Shown here: piece by piece, positions 15,785-23,150 of the stretch
Numbering within the stretch: the first letter of the stretch is position 1
Layout of the letters: each line of letters begins with the position of its first letter
Source of the DNA: JANQQZ01 sp039187315
GTDB lineage: Bacteria; Planctomycetota; Phycisphaerae; Phycisphaerales; UBA1924
Direction: 5' to 3'
NCBI GenBank assembly: GCA_039187315.1
Contig: JBCCZQ010000024.1
Span: 1-37,811, forward strand
Length of the DNA stretch: 37,811 nt
Position numbers and translations under genes: made by a program
Notes under the pieces: generated by a model
Database searches by the model: none
What the model saw: only the letters and a program-made list of their open reading frames with translations
What the model was told of the DNA's origin: nothing

Positions 15785-16665
15785 CAGACGAACCGGTGCC
15801 CGGCTGCCTTGAACCGGCGGACGTCCGCCTTGGTCGGCATCGAGAAGTGCGTGAGCTCCTCGGACGGGTTCGGGATCAGGTCCTCGGGCGTGAGGCCGTC
15901 GTTGAGTTTGCGGACGCATTCGATGATGGCCTCTGCGGCGAGGTCCTTGCTGCGGGCCATGACCTCCTCGAGGGTGTCGTGCGAGTGGATGCGGTACCTC
16001 TTCTGCACGATGATCGGGCCGTTGTCGAGCTTGCGGTCGACGAAGTGGACGCTGGTGCCGCCCTCGCGCTCGTCGTTGGCGAGCGTCCAGAAGCTGGGCA
16101 TGAGTCCGCGGTACTTCGGGAGCAGGGCGCCGTGGCAGTTGACGATGCCGAAGGGTGTCTGGTCGCGGAGGGCTTTGCGATACAGCTGTGTGCCGCTGAT
16201 AGAGACAATGAAGTCAACCTTCCGTTCGCGGAGCATGGCGCGGAATTCGTCGGAGTTGACATCGTCGTGATTGTCGACGGTGACACCGTACTTGCGCGCG
16301 ACCGCCGAGACGGAATAGCACCTGTTGGTTCGGCCGAGGATGTCGTTGGCGACCTTGGCCATGAGCTTCCGGTAGATGTAGCCGCGGATCTTGTATTGGA
16401 AATACCAGGGCCCATAGAAGCCGAGCAGGTCGAGGGCGGTCTGGAAGACGGTACGCTTGCCCTGCGCGACGGACTGGATGTTCACGCCGGCGGTTGTGTC
16501 GCCGAATTCGCGGAGGTACTTGTCGAGAACCTTCGGCAGATAGAACGGATCGTTCTGGATAAAGACGTAGGTGGTCAGCGGCGGATCGCCGGGTTTGCGC
16601 GGCGGGAGGTTCTCAAAAGTTTCCGGCGAGGGCGTTGGATCAAGCGGCGGTGTTCCGTTGGTCAT
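15784..16665 (-). CDS. Formyltransferase-fold protein, probable sugar N-formyltransferase
   Basis: A 293-residue protein with the methionyl-tRNA/GART formyltransferase fold. IVNCHGALLPKYRGLMP supplies the catalytic Asn176 and His178 with the LPxYRG loop; VHFVDRKLDNGPIIV supplies Asp214. The triad N-H-D is therefore intact. A housekeeping Fmt would carry a C-terminal tRNA-binding domain and sit next to def; neither is seen. The glycan-operon setting argues for formylation of an amino sugar from N10-formyl-tetrahydrofolate. About 30 residues of proline-rich sequence precede the fold. It overlaps the first glycosyltransferase by four bases. Confidence 0.8.
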   Translation of the reverse strand: MTNGTPPLDPTPSPETFENLPPRKPGDPPLTTYVFIQNDPFYLPKVLDKYLREFGDTTAGVNIQSVAQGKRTVFQTALDLLGFYGPWYFQYKIRGYIYRKLMAKVANDILGRTNRCYSVSAVARKYGVTVDNHDDVNSDEFRAMLRERKVDFIVSISGTQLYRKALRDQTPFGIVNCHGALLPKYRGLMPSFWTLANDEREGGTSVHFVDRKLDNGPIIVQKRYRIHSHDTLEEVMARSKDLAAEAIIECVRKLNDGLTPEDLIPNPSEELTHFSMPTKADVRRFKAAGHRFV

Positions 16666-17957
16666 GTTGGCTCTCCGGTTGATGCTGGAGCGTTGGTTCG
16701 GGTCGGTACGGGATCGCCCGCGACGACGGCCTCGAGCAGCTCGCGCCAGCGCTCGCAGGCGCGGCGCTGGTCGTAGGCCTCAGCGAGCGCCCGGCGGGCG
16801 TTGGCGCCCGTGCGCTGCGTCTCGGCGTGGTCGGACGCGAGGCGGGTGATGATCGCGATGAGTCCGTCGGCATCGCCCTGGCGGACGGTAAAGCCCGCGT
16901 TGTGCTCGGCGAGCACGCGGCTGAGTTCACTGTCGGGGTGCCCGATGAAGACGCACGGGCGCTCGGCTGCCATGATGCCGAAGAGCTTGCACGGGACCAT
17001 GATGCCCTCGATGCCCTCTGTTAGCGTGGCAAGGTGCAGATCGCCGGCGCTCAGGCTTTCGGCGAGGCGCTCGCGGGGCTGGTAGTCGTCCAGGACGCAG
17101 TTCTTCAACCGCTTCTCCCGGACGACGCGGTCAACGACTGCCTTCTTCTTGCCCCCGCCGACGAAGAGGAACCGGACGCGGTCGTCGTCCTTGAGTTGTT
17201 CGGCGGCGTCGAGCATGGTGCCAACGTCATGTCCAAGGCCGAAGTTGCCGGAATACATAACGGTAAAGCGGTCGCCGAGTTTCCAGTGCTCCCGGAGTGT
17301 GTTGGCATCGCGAGCAACGGGGGCGACTTCCGAGGGCTCGGACCAGACGCCGATGTGGATGACACGGTCGGCGGGCGTGCCCTTGTCGAGGACACGATCC
17401 TGCATGCAGCGGCCCAGGACGACGGCGCGATCGGCGCGGCGGAGGCAGAAGCGGTTGACTGCTTCAAAGAAGCGGGTGATCGGCGAACCGGGCTTCATGA
17501 CGCCGCAGGCGACCGGAAGATCGGGGTACAGGTCCATGACCCAGTAAACGAACTTCGATCGGCGGACCAGGCGGAGCGCCCAGCCGAGCAGCGCGATGAA
17601 CGGCGGGGTAGTGAAGCAGACTGTCACGTCGGGACGCTTCACGGTGAACGCCTTGAGCGCTGCGAAAAAGTAGAACAGCCCGAAGTCGAGGATTCGGGCG
17701 GCGATGGAGGCCTTCCCGAACAGGCTGATCCCGACCCGATGGATACTCACGCTGCCGGCGGGGGTGCCGTCGTCGTGCAGGACGGCCCGTTGCTCTCGTT
17801 TGGGCAGGGCGGCGCCCTTCTTGCCATAAACGGAGCGGCTGGCGATGACGTGGACCTCGTGGCCATGGCGGACGAGGTGCTGGGCGAGGTCGTCGGCGTG
17901 CTGGGCCGTGGCGGCGACGTCTGGCCAATAGACCTGGTTGATCAAGAGGGCGCGCAT
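16662..17957 (-). CDS. GT4-family glycosyltransferase (WcaI/WbuB-like), first gene of operon
   Basis: A 431-residue GT-B enzyme. MRALLINQVYWPDVAATAQH and LVRHGHEVHVIASR open it, with a membrane-interacting stretch around residues 85-120 (FGLFYFFAALKAF). VYWVMDLYPDLPVACGV, YSGNFGLGHDVGTMLDAAE and the late GIMVPCKLFGIMAAERP segment match the WcaI/WbuB group that adds fucose-type or fucosamine sugars to lipid-linked intermediates. The ATG at 17957 is the homology start; the frame stays open upstream to 18218 but without similarity. It heads the seven-gene operon, so its promoter should lie in 17958-18222. Confidence 0.85.
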   Translation of the reverse strand: MRALLINQVYWPDVAATAQHADDLAQHLVRHGHEVHVIASRSVYGKKGAALPKREQRAVLHDDGTPAGSVSIHRVGISLFGKASIAARILDFGLFYFFAALKAFTVKRPDVTVCFTTPPFIALLGWALRLVRRSKFVYWVMDLYPDLPVACGVMKPGSPITRFFEAVNRFCLRRADRAVVLGRCMQDRVLDKGTPADRVIHIGVWSEPSEVAPVARDANTLREHWKLGDRFTVMYSGNFGLGHDVGTMLDAAEQLKDDDRVRFLFVGGGKKKAVVDRVVREKRLKNCVLDDYQPRERLAESLSAGDLHLATLTEGIEGIMVPCKLFGIMAAERPCVFIGHPDSELSRVLAEHNAGFTVRQGDADGLIAIITRLASDHAETQRTGANARRALAEAYDQRRACERWRELLEAVVAGDPVPTRTNAPASTGEPT

Positions 17958-18174
17958 GCTTCGTCGGGCTCGTTTTCGGTCTTTGCAAGGTGTGTGCGAG
18001 TTTTGGGCGGACCAGTGTAGAACGGCGATCGGGGGGTATGGGTTCAGCCAGAAACCCAGCCGCAGGTGTTGTAGGACCTTTCGGGACGGGCACCGAGCAC
18101 GGAAAATCGTCCGCTCGGTGGGGCGGGGGGTTCCCCATGTGAGCCGGATGGGGTACCTTGGGGTGTGGGAAGGA

Positions 18175-18198
18175 GCGGATCGCCGACAGGCGGTCCGC
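18175..18198 (+). promoter_or_regulatory. Hairpin in the 5' leader of a PEP-CTERM-like gene
   Basis: GCGGATCGCC (18175-18184) pairs with GGCGGTCCGC (18189-18198), with one G-U pair and a GACA loop, 24 bases before the ATG. The stem is stable enough to influence translation or mRNA stability. Confidence 0.4.
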
Positions 18199-18222
18199 GT
18201 GGAGTAGTGGGAGACCAAGGCT

Positions 18223-18798
18223 ATGCGACGTTTGTTCTGCGCCGTTTCGGCGTCTTTCGTGGCCCTGAGTGCGGGATCGGCCGCGGGTCAGTTTGTGTAT
18301 GACGAGTCGATCGACGGCGATCTGTCCGACGACCGGACGATGCCCGATGTGCTGATCGCGGCCGAGGGGTCGAACACCATCCGTGGCACCGTGATCGCCG
18401 ACGATCTGGAGTACTTCCGTTTTGAAGTCCCGGTGGGCCTTGAGTTGGCGGCGATCAACGTGCTCGAGTACACCTCGCTGGACCCGCTCGCGTTCCTTGC
18501 GGTGCAGACGGGGACAGAGTTCACGGTCGATCCTCTGAATCCTGATCCGGGTCCGCTGCTGGGCTACGTGCTGTACGGCCCGCCCGAAGAGGGCACGAAT
18601 GTGCTCGATGACATGGGCGCATCGTTCGGCTCGATCGGCTTCAGCGGGTCGCTGCCCGCGGGAGACTACGTCTTCTGGAACCAGCAGACCGGCATCGATC
18701 TGACGACGTACGAGCTTGAGTTCGTGCTGGTGCCCGGACCTGCCGGCGTTGGCGTGCTGGCGTTGGCAGGCCTTGCGGCCGCGCGTCGGCGACGCTGA
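18223..18798 (+). CDS. Secreted protein with PEP-CTERM-like sorting tail
   Basis: A 191-residue protein with an N-terminal signal peptide (residues 1-22, ending SAAGQ) and an acidic, beta-rich body. The C-terminus carries VPGPAGVGVLALAGLAA followed by RRRR. This is a variant of the PEP-CTERM tail, with VPGP in place of VPEP; exosortase removes such tails and surface-attaches or secretes the protein. The body, with a repeated GTVIADDLEYFRFEV-type strand pattern, resembles pre-peptidase C-terminal-like beta-sandwiches, but I do not assign a function. No exosortase gene is in the window. Confidence 0.8.
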   Translation: MRRLFCAVSASFVALSAGSAAGQFVYDESIDGDLSDDRTMPDVLIAAEGSNTIRGTVIADDLEYFRFEVPVGLELAAINVLEYTSLDPLAFLAVQTGTEFTVDPLNPDPGPLLGYVLYGPPEEGTNVLDDMGASFGSIGFSGSLPAGDYVFWNQQTGIDLTTYELEFVLVPGPAGVGVLALAGLAAARRRR

Positions 18799-18839
18799 CC
18801 GTACTGCATTCCGAACCGTCGCCCAGGGACGTGGGGGAT

Positions 18840-18870
18840 GACAACAGCCGCCGTTGGGCGGCTTGTTGTC
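18840..18870 (+). terminator. Hairpin after the first PEP-CTERM-like gene
   Basis: GACAACAGCCGCC pairs with GGCGGC-T-TGTTGTC across a four-base loop with one bulged T. There is no T-tract, so termination is not certain; it may protect the 3' end. Confidence 0.45.
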
Positions 18871-18974
18871 GTGGGGCATGTTTGTGGTTCTCGTCGAGAT
18901 GTATGAGCGCTTCGTGAAACTGCGCTTGTTTGTCTGTCTGCGTTGGAACCTTGCGGGGGACCCGGCCTAATCTC

Positions 18975-19085
18975 ATGGCGATGGCACTCGGTACCTTCAG
19001 TTCGATGGCTCGTCTCGCCCGCATGCGATGCATGTGCGCAGTCGTTGACGGCTACTCGATACGGAAGGGAACGGGCGAGCGGTAA
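18975..19085 (+). CDS. Possible 36-residue small protein (tentative)
   Basis: An ATG-to-TAA frame encoding a methionine- and arginine-rich 36-residue peptide beginning MAMALGTFSSMARLARMRC. No clear ribosome-binding site precedes it. A strong terminator lies 28 bases after the stop, which is the spacing expected for a short gene. It may instead be the body of a small non-coding RNA, or nothing. Support is limited to the layout. Confidence 0.2.
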   Translation: MAMALGTFSSMARLARMRCMCAVVDGYSIRKGTGER

Positions 19086-19112
19086 CGCGCCGGAGCCATC
19101 CAGATCGGAGTG

Positions 19113-19140
19113 AGCCGTCACAGATGTGACGGCTTTTTTT
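19113..19140 (+). terminator. Strong intrinsic terminator of an unassigned short transcript
   Basis: AGCCGTCACA pairs perfectly with TGTGACGGCT and is followed by a run of T residues extending to 19140. It lies 340 bases after the nearest annotated plus-strand gene and 110 bases before the next, so what it terminates is not explained by those genes. Confidence 0.8.
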
Positions 19141-19221
19141 GTGCCCTTTCGGTGAGGGTGATCCGGGTATCGGCCTCGGTGCGCGATCGGTGCGCGCGGA
19201 CCGACACCGCGGGTCGTTGAG

Positions 19222-19237
19222 CGCGGGAGCTCCCGCG
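19222..19237. promoter_or_regulatory. 16-bp perfect palindrome adjoining a Shine-Dalgarno site
   Basis: CGCGGGAGCTCCCGCG is perfectly self-complementary and is immediately followed by AAGGAG, the ribosome-binding site of the next gene. It could be a dimeric-repressor operator or a hairpin that limits ribosome access. Confidence 0.45.
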
Positions 19238-19249
19238 AAGGAGATGGAC

Positions 19250-19900
19250 ATGAATCGGCAGCGTTTGAGTGTTGGTGCCGCGGCGGTGTTCGCGGCCGTA
19301 GTGGGTGGAGATGTTTCGGCGCAGGCCCTGGTCTCGTCAGATGCGGCTCCGATAGCGTCCGGGACTCCTGTGATTGAACAGGCGGGGCCGGGTACGTTGC
19401 TTGCGGATCCCAGCAAGAGTCTCATCACATCGTTGGAGTGGACGGGAACACTGAACGAGGGGAACAACCTCGCGTTCGCCGTGATCAACGGGGATGTACG
19501 CTTCACAGCGCCCGAGACGCGCGACCTGCCGCTGTTGGTTTCTGGCACGCTCGTGGCAAACGGGCCCGACCCATCGTTTGAGCTGTCGGGCTCGTTTGCG
19601 AGCCCGACACGGGCGTATACGTTCGATGTCTTTGTCGATGGATTCGGCGACAGCCTGACGGTGACCGAGAGCACGATCGTGGTGTCCGAGGCGACGGATA
19701 GCTTGGCTTTCGACCTCGTGATCGATCGCATCACGGGGACCGGCTCCTTCAGCTACAGCGAAACCGTGCTCGCCGGCGGGGTTGAGCTTGAGAGGTTTGC
19801 GGCGGGCACCATCGGTGCTGCGACGCCGATACCCGGCCCCGCAACGGCTGGGCTGCTTCTCGCCGGTGCAGGCCTGGCGTCGCGGCGTCGGCGGGGATGA
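19250..19900 (+). CDS. Second secreted protein with PEP-CTERM-like tail
   Basis: A 216-residue protein with a signal peptide (residues 1-26, VGGDVSAQA cleavage region). The body is rich in Thr, Ser, Asp and alternating hydrophobics, as expected for a beta-sandwich. The tail reads TPIPGPATAGLLLAGAGLAS then RRRR-G, the same IPGP-helix-arginine pattern as the gene at 18223. The ATG at 19250 is chosen because AAGGAG lies six bases upstream; the frame stays open back to 19139 but that would run through the palindrome. Function unknown. Confidence 0.8.
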   Translation: MNRQRLSVGAAAVFAAVVGGDVSAQALVSSDAAPIASGTPVIEQAGPGTLLADPSKSLITSLEWTGTLNEGNNLAFAVINGDVRFTAPETRDLPLLVSGTLVANGPDPSFELSGSFASPTRAYTFDVFVDGFGDSLTVTESTIVVSEATDSLAFDLVIDRITGTGSFSYSETVLAGGVELERFAAGTIGAATPIPGPATAGLLLAGAGLASRRRRG

Positions 19901-19946
19901 GGCTCGTAGGAAACGCCTTCTAGATGCTACGTGACTTTCTCGGAGG

Positions 19947-19980
19947 AAAAACTCCGGTCCGGCTCGCGCTGGACCGGAGC
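19947..19980 (-). terminator. Intrinsic terminator for the chemoreceptor gene (shared hairpin)
   Basis: On the minus strand, CTCCGGTCC...GGACCGGAG is followed by TTTTT (AAAAA at 19947-19951 on the plus strand). The stem lies 22 bases past the chemoreceptor stop and 50 bases past the convergent secreted-protein gene, so it may serve both. Confidence 0.7.
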
Positions 19981-20002
19981 CTTTGTAGCTGTTGCGGACG
20001 GG

Positions 20003-21949
20003 TTAGATCTTGAAACGACCGACCAGGGCGCGGAGGGATTCGGCCCGCTGCGAGAGGTCGGACGCCGCGTGGGCGGCCTGGCTTGCGCCGTCGGTGGACT
20101 CTGCGATGATCATGCGGATCTGCTCGATGGAGCGCGAGACCTGCTCCGATGCTGCGGACTGCTGCCCGATGGTGGCTGTGATCTGGTTCACCATGTCCCC
20201 GACGCTGTTGGAGCTGCTCATGATCTCGTTGAGCGCGATGCCGGCGTTGTTGGCCAGCTCGACGCCGTGGTCAACGCGCTTCGCGCTGGCCTCGATCGCG
20301 GTCACGGCTCCGGACGTGCCGGACTGGATGCTCTGGATGGAGCGGCCGACTTCTTCGGTTGCCTGCTGGGTGCGTTCGGCAAGCTTGCGTACCTCATCGG
20401 CGACGACGGCAAAGCCGCGGCCGTGCTCCCCGGCTCGCGCGGCCTCGATGGCGGCGTTCAGCGCGAGCAGGTTTGTCTGATCGGCGATGTCGTTGATGAC
20501 CTGGATGACCTCGCCGATCTGGTCGCCGAGGCGGCCCAAGTCGCGGATGGACCCGGCTGACTGGTTGACATCCCCGGCGATCGCGTTCATCTCGTCGACG
20601 GTTCGGCGGACGATGTCGCCGCCCTCGTTGGCCTTGATGCCGGATTCTTCAGCGCTCCCCGCGGCCCGGGTGGACGAGTCGCCGACCTCGTTGACCGAGG
20701 CGAGCATCTGCTGTGCCGCCGAAGCGCACTGGGCGGTCTGATCGCTCTGCTGATTGAGCCCGACGGCGATCTGCTCTGCCGAGGCCGAGATCTCGGTCGC
20801 GGCGGCTGCGACGTTCTCGGCCGAGCCGTGCACCTCCGAGACCAGCTCGTGGATCTTGTGGACGAAAGTGTTGAAGGATCCGGCCAGGACACCGAGCTCA
20901 TCCTTGGAACTGAACTCGATCCGGGCGGTCAGGTCGCCTTCTCCCTCCGCGATGTCGCGCAGCGATGCGTTCACCATCTTGATCGGGCGCACGATCGAGC
21001 GTACGAGGAAGAAGGCGATGGCGATACTGCCTGCGACAGCGGCGATACCGAGCGTGGTGATGAACCTGCTGTTCGAGGTGGTGCTCGCTGTGGCGTCCTG
21101 CTGGCGTGTGTCGGCGAGGGCCACGAGCTCTTGCTTCATGGTGGTGATGCCATCAACGATCTGGGGCCCGATGGTATCGAGTGTGTCGGCGGCGATCTGC
21201 TCGGCCTCCGACTGGAGCGCATTCATCCGGTCGAAGATACTCACCGCGGCGCCGATGTCTTCGATGGCGGCGGTAAGCCGCTCGGTGATCTCCTGGTTTG
21301 CTGTCTCGCTGCGGGCGGCCTCGAAGAGCTCGATGGCTTCGGAGAATCGTTCTCCGGCGTTCGCGGCGTCTTCGGGCTTGCCCTTGGCGAAGAAGTACTT
21401 GACGCTGACGAGTCCCTCGTAGTAGTTGCGGATGCCTTCCTGAACGGTTGGATAGCTGGTCGTGTCGGCGTTCGCGCGGGCGAGCGAGGTCAGCTCGGCC
21501 AGATCGGCGCGCACGCGGATATTCATGGGGTTGAGCGTGCCGGTTATCGTTTTGGTGCGCTCGGCGAGGCGGGACCGGACCTGTTCGAACCCCTCGCTGT
21601 AGCCGGCGAGCAAGGTGCGCACGTTTTGGATCGCCGCCAGGGCCTCGGGATCCGCAACGGTGGTTGATGCGCGGTCGATCGATTCGTTGGCTTCGACGAT
21701 CCAGCGGTTGAATGTCTGTGCGTCGTTCTCATCGAGCGTAACGCGGTACTTGATGGCGTTCGCTCGTGCGGTGAGGCTTGCTTGGAGCAGGTTGCTGCCC
21801 TCGGCGAGGTTGTTGGAGGTTTCAACGAGTTCGCCGATCGAGCCGTTCGCGGAACGGAAGCCTGACCAGGCTGTGCTTCCGATGACCACGATGACCGCGA
21901 CGAGCGCGGCGAAACCGAATGTGAGCCGCTTGGCAATCGTCAAACGCAT
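20003..21949 (-). CDS. Methyl-accepting chemotaxis protein
   Basis: A 648-residue chemoreceptor. There are membrane segments at residues 9-29 and about 296-320, enclosing a 265-residue, all-helical periplasmic sensor region. This is larger than a four-helix bundle and is similar in size and layout to HBM-type (helical bimodular) sensors. A HAMP domain follows (about 320-372), then a long cytoplasmic coiled coil whose hairpin tip contains VINDIADQTNLLALNAAIEA and GRGFAVVADEVRKLAERT (about residues 475-525). There is no C-terminal CheR-docking pentapeptide. No other che gene is in the window. Ligand unknown. Confidence 0.95.
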   Translation of the reverse strand: MRLTIAKRLTFGFAALVAVIVVIGSTAWSGFRSANGSIGELVETSNNLAEGSNLLQASLTARANAIKYRVTLDENDAQTFNRWIVEANESIDRASTTVADPEALAAIQNVRTLLAGYSEGFEQVRSRLAERTKTITGTLNPMNIRVRADLAELTSLARANADTTSYPTVQEGIRNYYEGLVSVKYFFAKGKPEDAANAGERFSEAIELFEAARSETANQEITERLTAAIEDIGAAVSIFDRMNALQSEAEQIAADTLDTIGPQIVDGITTMKQELVALADTRQQDATASTTSNSRFITTLGIAAVAGSIAIAFFLVRSIVRPIKMVNASLRDIAEGEGDLTARIEFSSKDELGVLAGSFNTFVHKIHELVSEVHGSAENVAAAATEISASAEQIAVGLNQQSDQTAQCASAAQQMLASVNEVGDSSTRAAGSAEESGIKANEGGDIVRRTVDEMNAIAGDVNQSAGSIRDLGRLGDQIGEVIQVINDIADQTNLLALNAAIEAARAGEHGRGFAVVADEVRKLAERTQQATEEVGRSIQSIQSGTSGAVTAIEASAKRVDHGVELANNAGIALNEIMSSSNSVGDMVNQITATIGQQSAASEQVSRSIEQIRMIIAESTDGASQAAHAASDLSQRAESLRALVGRFKI

Positions 21950-22090
21950 GGTGTTCCCCGCAGCAATCGCGTGCGCGGGGCTTCCTGCACCCCGCCGATA
22001 GGATTCGGATCGGGCGTCGGAACAACGGCCTTTGAGGTGGATAATTGAATTCCGTGCGCGTGCCGCGCTCCTGCCACGGAAACAGGGGTG

Positions 22091-23131
22091 TTAACCGGAA
22101 CGATTGGCGCGGTACCAGTCGATGGTCCGGCGGAGGCCCTCCTCAAAGCCGACCTCGGCCTGCCAGTTCATGAGCGACTTCGCCCGGCTGGTGTCGAGGC
22201 AGCGGCGTGGCTGACCGTCGGGCTTGGTGCTGTCCCAGCGGATCTTGGATTCGAGTTCCGCTTCGTTCTCGCAGAAACCGGTCAGACGCGCGATGAGGTT
22301 GACCAGGTCCCGGATGGCGATCTCCATATTGGTGCCGAGGTTGACGGGGATGGGCTCGTTCATCGCCTCGGTGGCGCGGACGATGCCCTCGGCGGCGTCA
22401 TCGACGTAGAGAAACTCTCGGCTGGCGCTTCCGGTACCCCAGACCTCGATCGAGTCGTCGCCGCGGTCCTGCGCCTCAATGCACTTGCGTATAAGCGCGG
22501 GGATGACGTGGCTGGTGTGGAGGTTGAAGTTGTCGTTGGGTCCGTACAGGTTGACGGGCAGGCAGTAAGCGCCGCGGAGGCCGTACTGCTGGCGGTACGC
22601 GTCGAGCATGACGAGGGCGGCCTTTTTGGCGACGCCGTAGGGCGCGTTGGTCTCTTCTGGGTAGCCGTCCCAGACGTTGACCTCTTGGAAGGGGACGGGT
22701 GTGAACTTCGGGTAGGCGCAGATGGTGCCGGCCATGACGAATTTGGTGATCTCATGGATGCGCGCCTGCTCGATAAGGTGCAGGGCCATGGCCATGTTGG
22801 CGTAGAAGTAGCGGCCCGGGTTGTCGCGGTTGGCACCGATGCCGCCCACCTCGGCGGCGAGGTGGATGACGATCTCGGGGCTGGCATCGCGGTAGAGCCT
22901 CTCGCAAGCTTCTTCGGTTGTGAGGTCGTAGTCCTGGATGCGGGGGATGAAGATATCGGTGACGCCGCGTTGACGGAGGGCGTGCGTCAGCGTGGTGCCA
23001 AGAAACCCGGCGCCGCCGGTGATCGTGATGCGTTTGCCGGCGAGCTCGATGGTGCCGGTATCGCGTTGGCTGGTTCGCTCGTGCGGCGGGGTGAAGTCGT
23101 ATCGGTCCGCGTCTGCTGCGTTGGTCGTCAT
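22091..23131 (-). CDS. fcl: GDP-L-fucose synthase (GDP-4-keto-6-deoxymannose epimerase/reductase)
   Basis: A 346-residue extended SDR enzyme. ITITGGAGFLGTTLTHAL is the NADP(H) Rossmann motif (from residue 35). HLAAEVGGIGANRDNPGRYF is the fucose-synthase hallmark. PYGVAKKA provides the Tyr-x3-Lys pair, GTICAYPK contains the catalytic cysteine, and SHVIPALIRK the catalytic histidine. The SSC motif of the E. coli enzyme is GTIC here, so the serine of the triad is replaced by threonine. About 30 extra residues precede the domain. The product is GDP-L-fucose. The partner gmd lies 4.4 kb away on the other strand. Confidence 0.88.
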   Translation of the reverse strand: MTTNAADADRYDFTPPHERTSQRDTGTIELAGKRITITGGAGFLGTTLTHALRQRGVTDIFIPRIQDYDLTTEEACERLYRDASPEIVIHLAAEVGGIGANRDNPGRYFYANMAMALHLIEQARIHEITKFVMAGTICAYPKFTPVPFQEVNVWDGYPEETNAPYGVAKKAALVMLDAYRQQYGLRGAYCLPVNLYGPNDNFNLHTSHVIPALIRKCIEAQDRGDDSIEVWGTGSASREFLYVDDAAEGIVRATEAMNEPIPVNLGTNMEIAIRDLVNLIARLTGFCENEAELESKIRWDSTKPDGQPRRCLDTSRAKSLMNWQAEVGFEEGLRRTIDWYRANRSG

Positions 23132-23150
23132 GCAGCAGTGTAGAAGCGGA

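Larger units (their letters stand above)
18799..19249. other. Intergenic region with two hairpins, a small ORF and a palindrome
   Basis: 451 bases lie between two PEP-CTERM-like genes. They contain a hairpin directly after the first gene, a 36-codon open frame, a very strong intrinsic terminator at 19113-19140, and a 16-bp palindrome against the next gene's ribosome-binding site. The terminator placed well away from the first gene suggests a separate short transcript. Confidence 0.6.

Noticed and set aside
15784..16665. Reading the formyltransferase as housekeeping methionyl-tRNA formyltransferase
   Set aside because: It has no C-terminal tRNA-binding domain and no def neighbour, and it is locked into the glycan operon by overlaps. 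Not fully excluded.
22050..22081. A TTCCGTG/CACGGAA hairpin after fcl as a terminator
   Set aside because: The loop is 18 bases long and no T-tract follows on the minus strand, so it is too weak to list.
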